5,715 nucleotides of DNA from the NCBI GenBank assembly GCA_964653235.1, contig CAZZCP010000111.1, forward strand, positions 1 through 5,715. The letters run 5' to 3'. Below are positions 5,352 through 5,715 of the stretch, in pieces. The position numbers and the translations under genes were made by a program. The notes under the pieces were generated by a model. The model did no database searches, was not told the origin of the DNA, and saw nothing but the letters and a program-made list of their open reading frames with translations. Source of the stretch: CAZZCP01 sp964653235. Lineage in GTDB: Bacteria > Bdellovibrionota > Bdellovibrionia > Bdellovibrionales > UBA840. Every line of letters starts with the position of its first letter. Within the stretch, counting starts at the first letter, position 1.

Positions 5352-5715
5352 CTAGAACTTAAATTTAATCTTTTTGGCCTTCTTCTTAAGCTTATCCAAC
5401 TCTCTTTGTGTCTTCGATTTTTTCTTTGGAGGCGCTTTAGATGCTGTGTTTCTCTGCGCCGGTGCTTTTTTAGGTGCGGCAGCCTTTTTAGGAGCGGGTT
5501 TGGGAGCAGCTTTTTTCTTAGGGGCCTTTTTAGGAGCGGCAGCTTTTTTTGCAGCAGGGCTTGGAGCTGCTTTTTTAGCTGGTGCTTTTTTTGGTGCGGC
5601 AGCCTTTTTAGGAGCCGGTGTAGGAGCCGGCTTTGCTTCTTCTTCCTCCCAATATTCATCTGCCTTCACGCCGCCGCCAGGAGGTGGTGCCAAGGCATTG
5701 GCAGCATTCTTAGGC
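5352..5715 (-). CDS. C-terminal part of a protein with a Lys/Ala/Pro-rich repeat tail (5' end beyond window)
   Basis: The minus-strand frame is open from the window edge to TAG at 5352-5354, so this is the C-terminal 120 or so residues of a longer protein. A TTG at 5693 could be taken as a start, but nothing supports it and the frame continues upstream. The visible part begins with an Ala/Asn/Pro/Gly linker (APPPGGGVKADEYW), then an acidic EEEE patch. Three 20-residue repeats rich in KKAAAPKKAP follow, and the end is a highly basic KKKSKTQRELDKLKKKAKKIKFKF tail. Such tails resemble eukaryotic histone H1 and bacterial AlgP or HctB-type proteins and usually bind DNA or RNA electrostatically; they also occur as extensions on otherwise ordinary bacterial enzymes. 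The main domain is not visible, so no function is assigned. The gene ends 3 nt from the 21-bp inverted repeat. Confidence 0.65.
   Translation of the reverse strand, partial: PKNAANALAPPPGGGVKADEYWEEEEAKPAPTPAPKKAAAPKKAPAKKAAPSPAAKKAAAPKKAPKKKAAPKPAPKKAAAPKKAPAQRNTASKAPPKKKSKTQRELDKLKKKAKKIKFKF
5454..5633 (-). repeat. Tandem repeat, three copies of 60 bp (20 codons)
   Basis: Three in-frame units with a 60-bp period encode 20-residue blocks sharing the core PAxKKAAAPKKAP. The units start with KPAPTPAP, KAAPSPAA and KAAPKPAP. Units one and three are nearly identical at the DNA level over about 35 bp (5581-5615 against 5461-5495), indicating recent duplication or slippage. The copy number may vary between strains or be miscounted in assembly. 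Confidence 0.8.

Noticed and set aside
5454..5633. CRISPR-like regular repeats
   Set aside because: The 60-bp periodicity is contiguous, in frame and encodes a protein repeat; there are no unique spacers.
5348..5659. Alternative minus-strand frame rich in Arg, Leu and Lys
   Set aside because: It is a shifted reading of the same repeat; the frame ending at 5352 stays open to the window edge and has a normal Ala/Pro/Lys tail composition.

Overview
The window comes from a Gram-negative bacterium with moderately AT-rich DNA. The evidence is two predicted lipoproteins with lipobox cysteines, an outer-membrane beta-barrel ending in Phe, and a HAMP-type inner-membrane protein. The gene mix (a 482-residue long-form isocitrate dehydrogenase, an unassigned barrel, a stand-alone GAF protein and a Lys/Ala/Pro-rich tail) would fit a Bdellovibrio-like or other deltaproteobacterial-type lineage. 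That placement is inference only, and no rRNA or tRNA is present to test it. The 10-N gap and a homopolymer indel suggest a draft or metagenomic scaffold.

Region 1-1955 (+ strand) is a tight gene cluster. It starts with the 3' end of a HAMP-domain membrane protein. Next is a small DUF2256-DUF3253 zinc-knuckle protein that overlaps it, then a Cu/Zn-superoxide-dismutase-fold lipoprotein, then an M48 zinc metalloprotease lipoprotein. The SOD-like gene and the protease gene overlap by 4 nt (GTGA), so they are probably translationally coupled. The SOD-like protein has lost most of its metal ligands while keeping the disulfide cysteines and the fold motifs, so it is very probably not a dismutase. 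The protease gene is broken only by an assembly gap: the same 6 bases (AGTCGG) flank the 10 Ns, and collapsing them restores a textbook M48 sequence.

Region 1957-3433 (- strand) carries a GAF-domain protein whose 3' part is in another frame because of a 7-base homopolymer. With one extra base its stop falls 1 nt from the protease stop. Upstream of it on the same strand is an outer-membrane beta-barrel protein, followed by a clear hairpin/T-rich terminator (2446-2481).

Region 3611-5059 (- strand) is isocitrate dehydrogenase of the long alphaproteobacterial/Thermus-like type. Its Asp-Ile cofactor signature suggests NAD+ rather than NADP+.

Region 5060-5351 has no confident gene but is highly structured. 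It holds a perfect 21-bp inverted repeat 174 bp long overall (5176-5349), a third copy of its GGAGCAGC core that forms a separate hairpin in the icd leader, and an internal 16-bp direct repeat. Region 5352-5715 (- strand) is the C-terminal end of a gene with three 20-residue Lys/Ala/Pro repeats, a histone-H1-like basic tail that runs off the window.

The most noteworthy items are the metal-ligand-depleted SOD-like lipoprotein coupled to an M48 protease, and the inverted-repeat region upstream of icd. I see no defence system, CRISPR array or complete mobile element.
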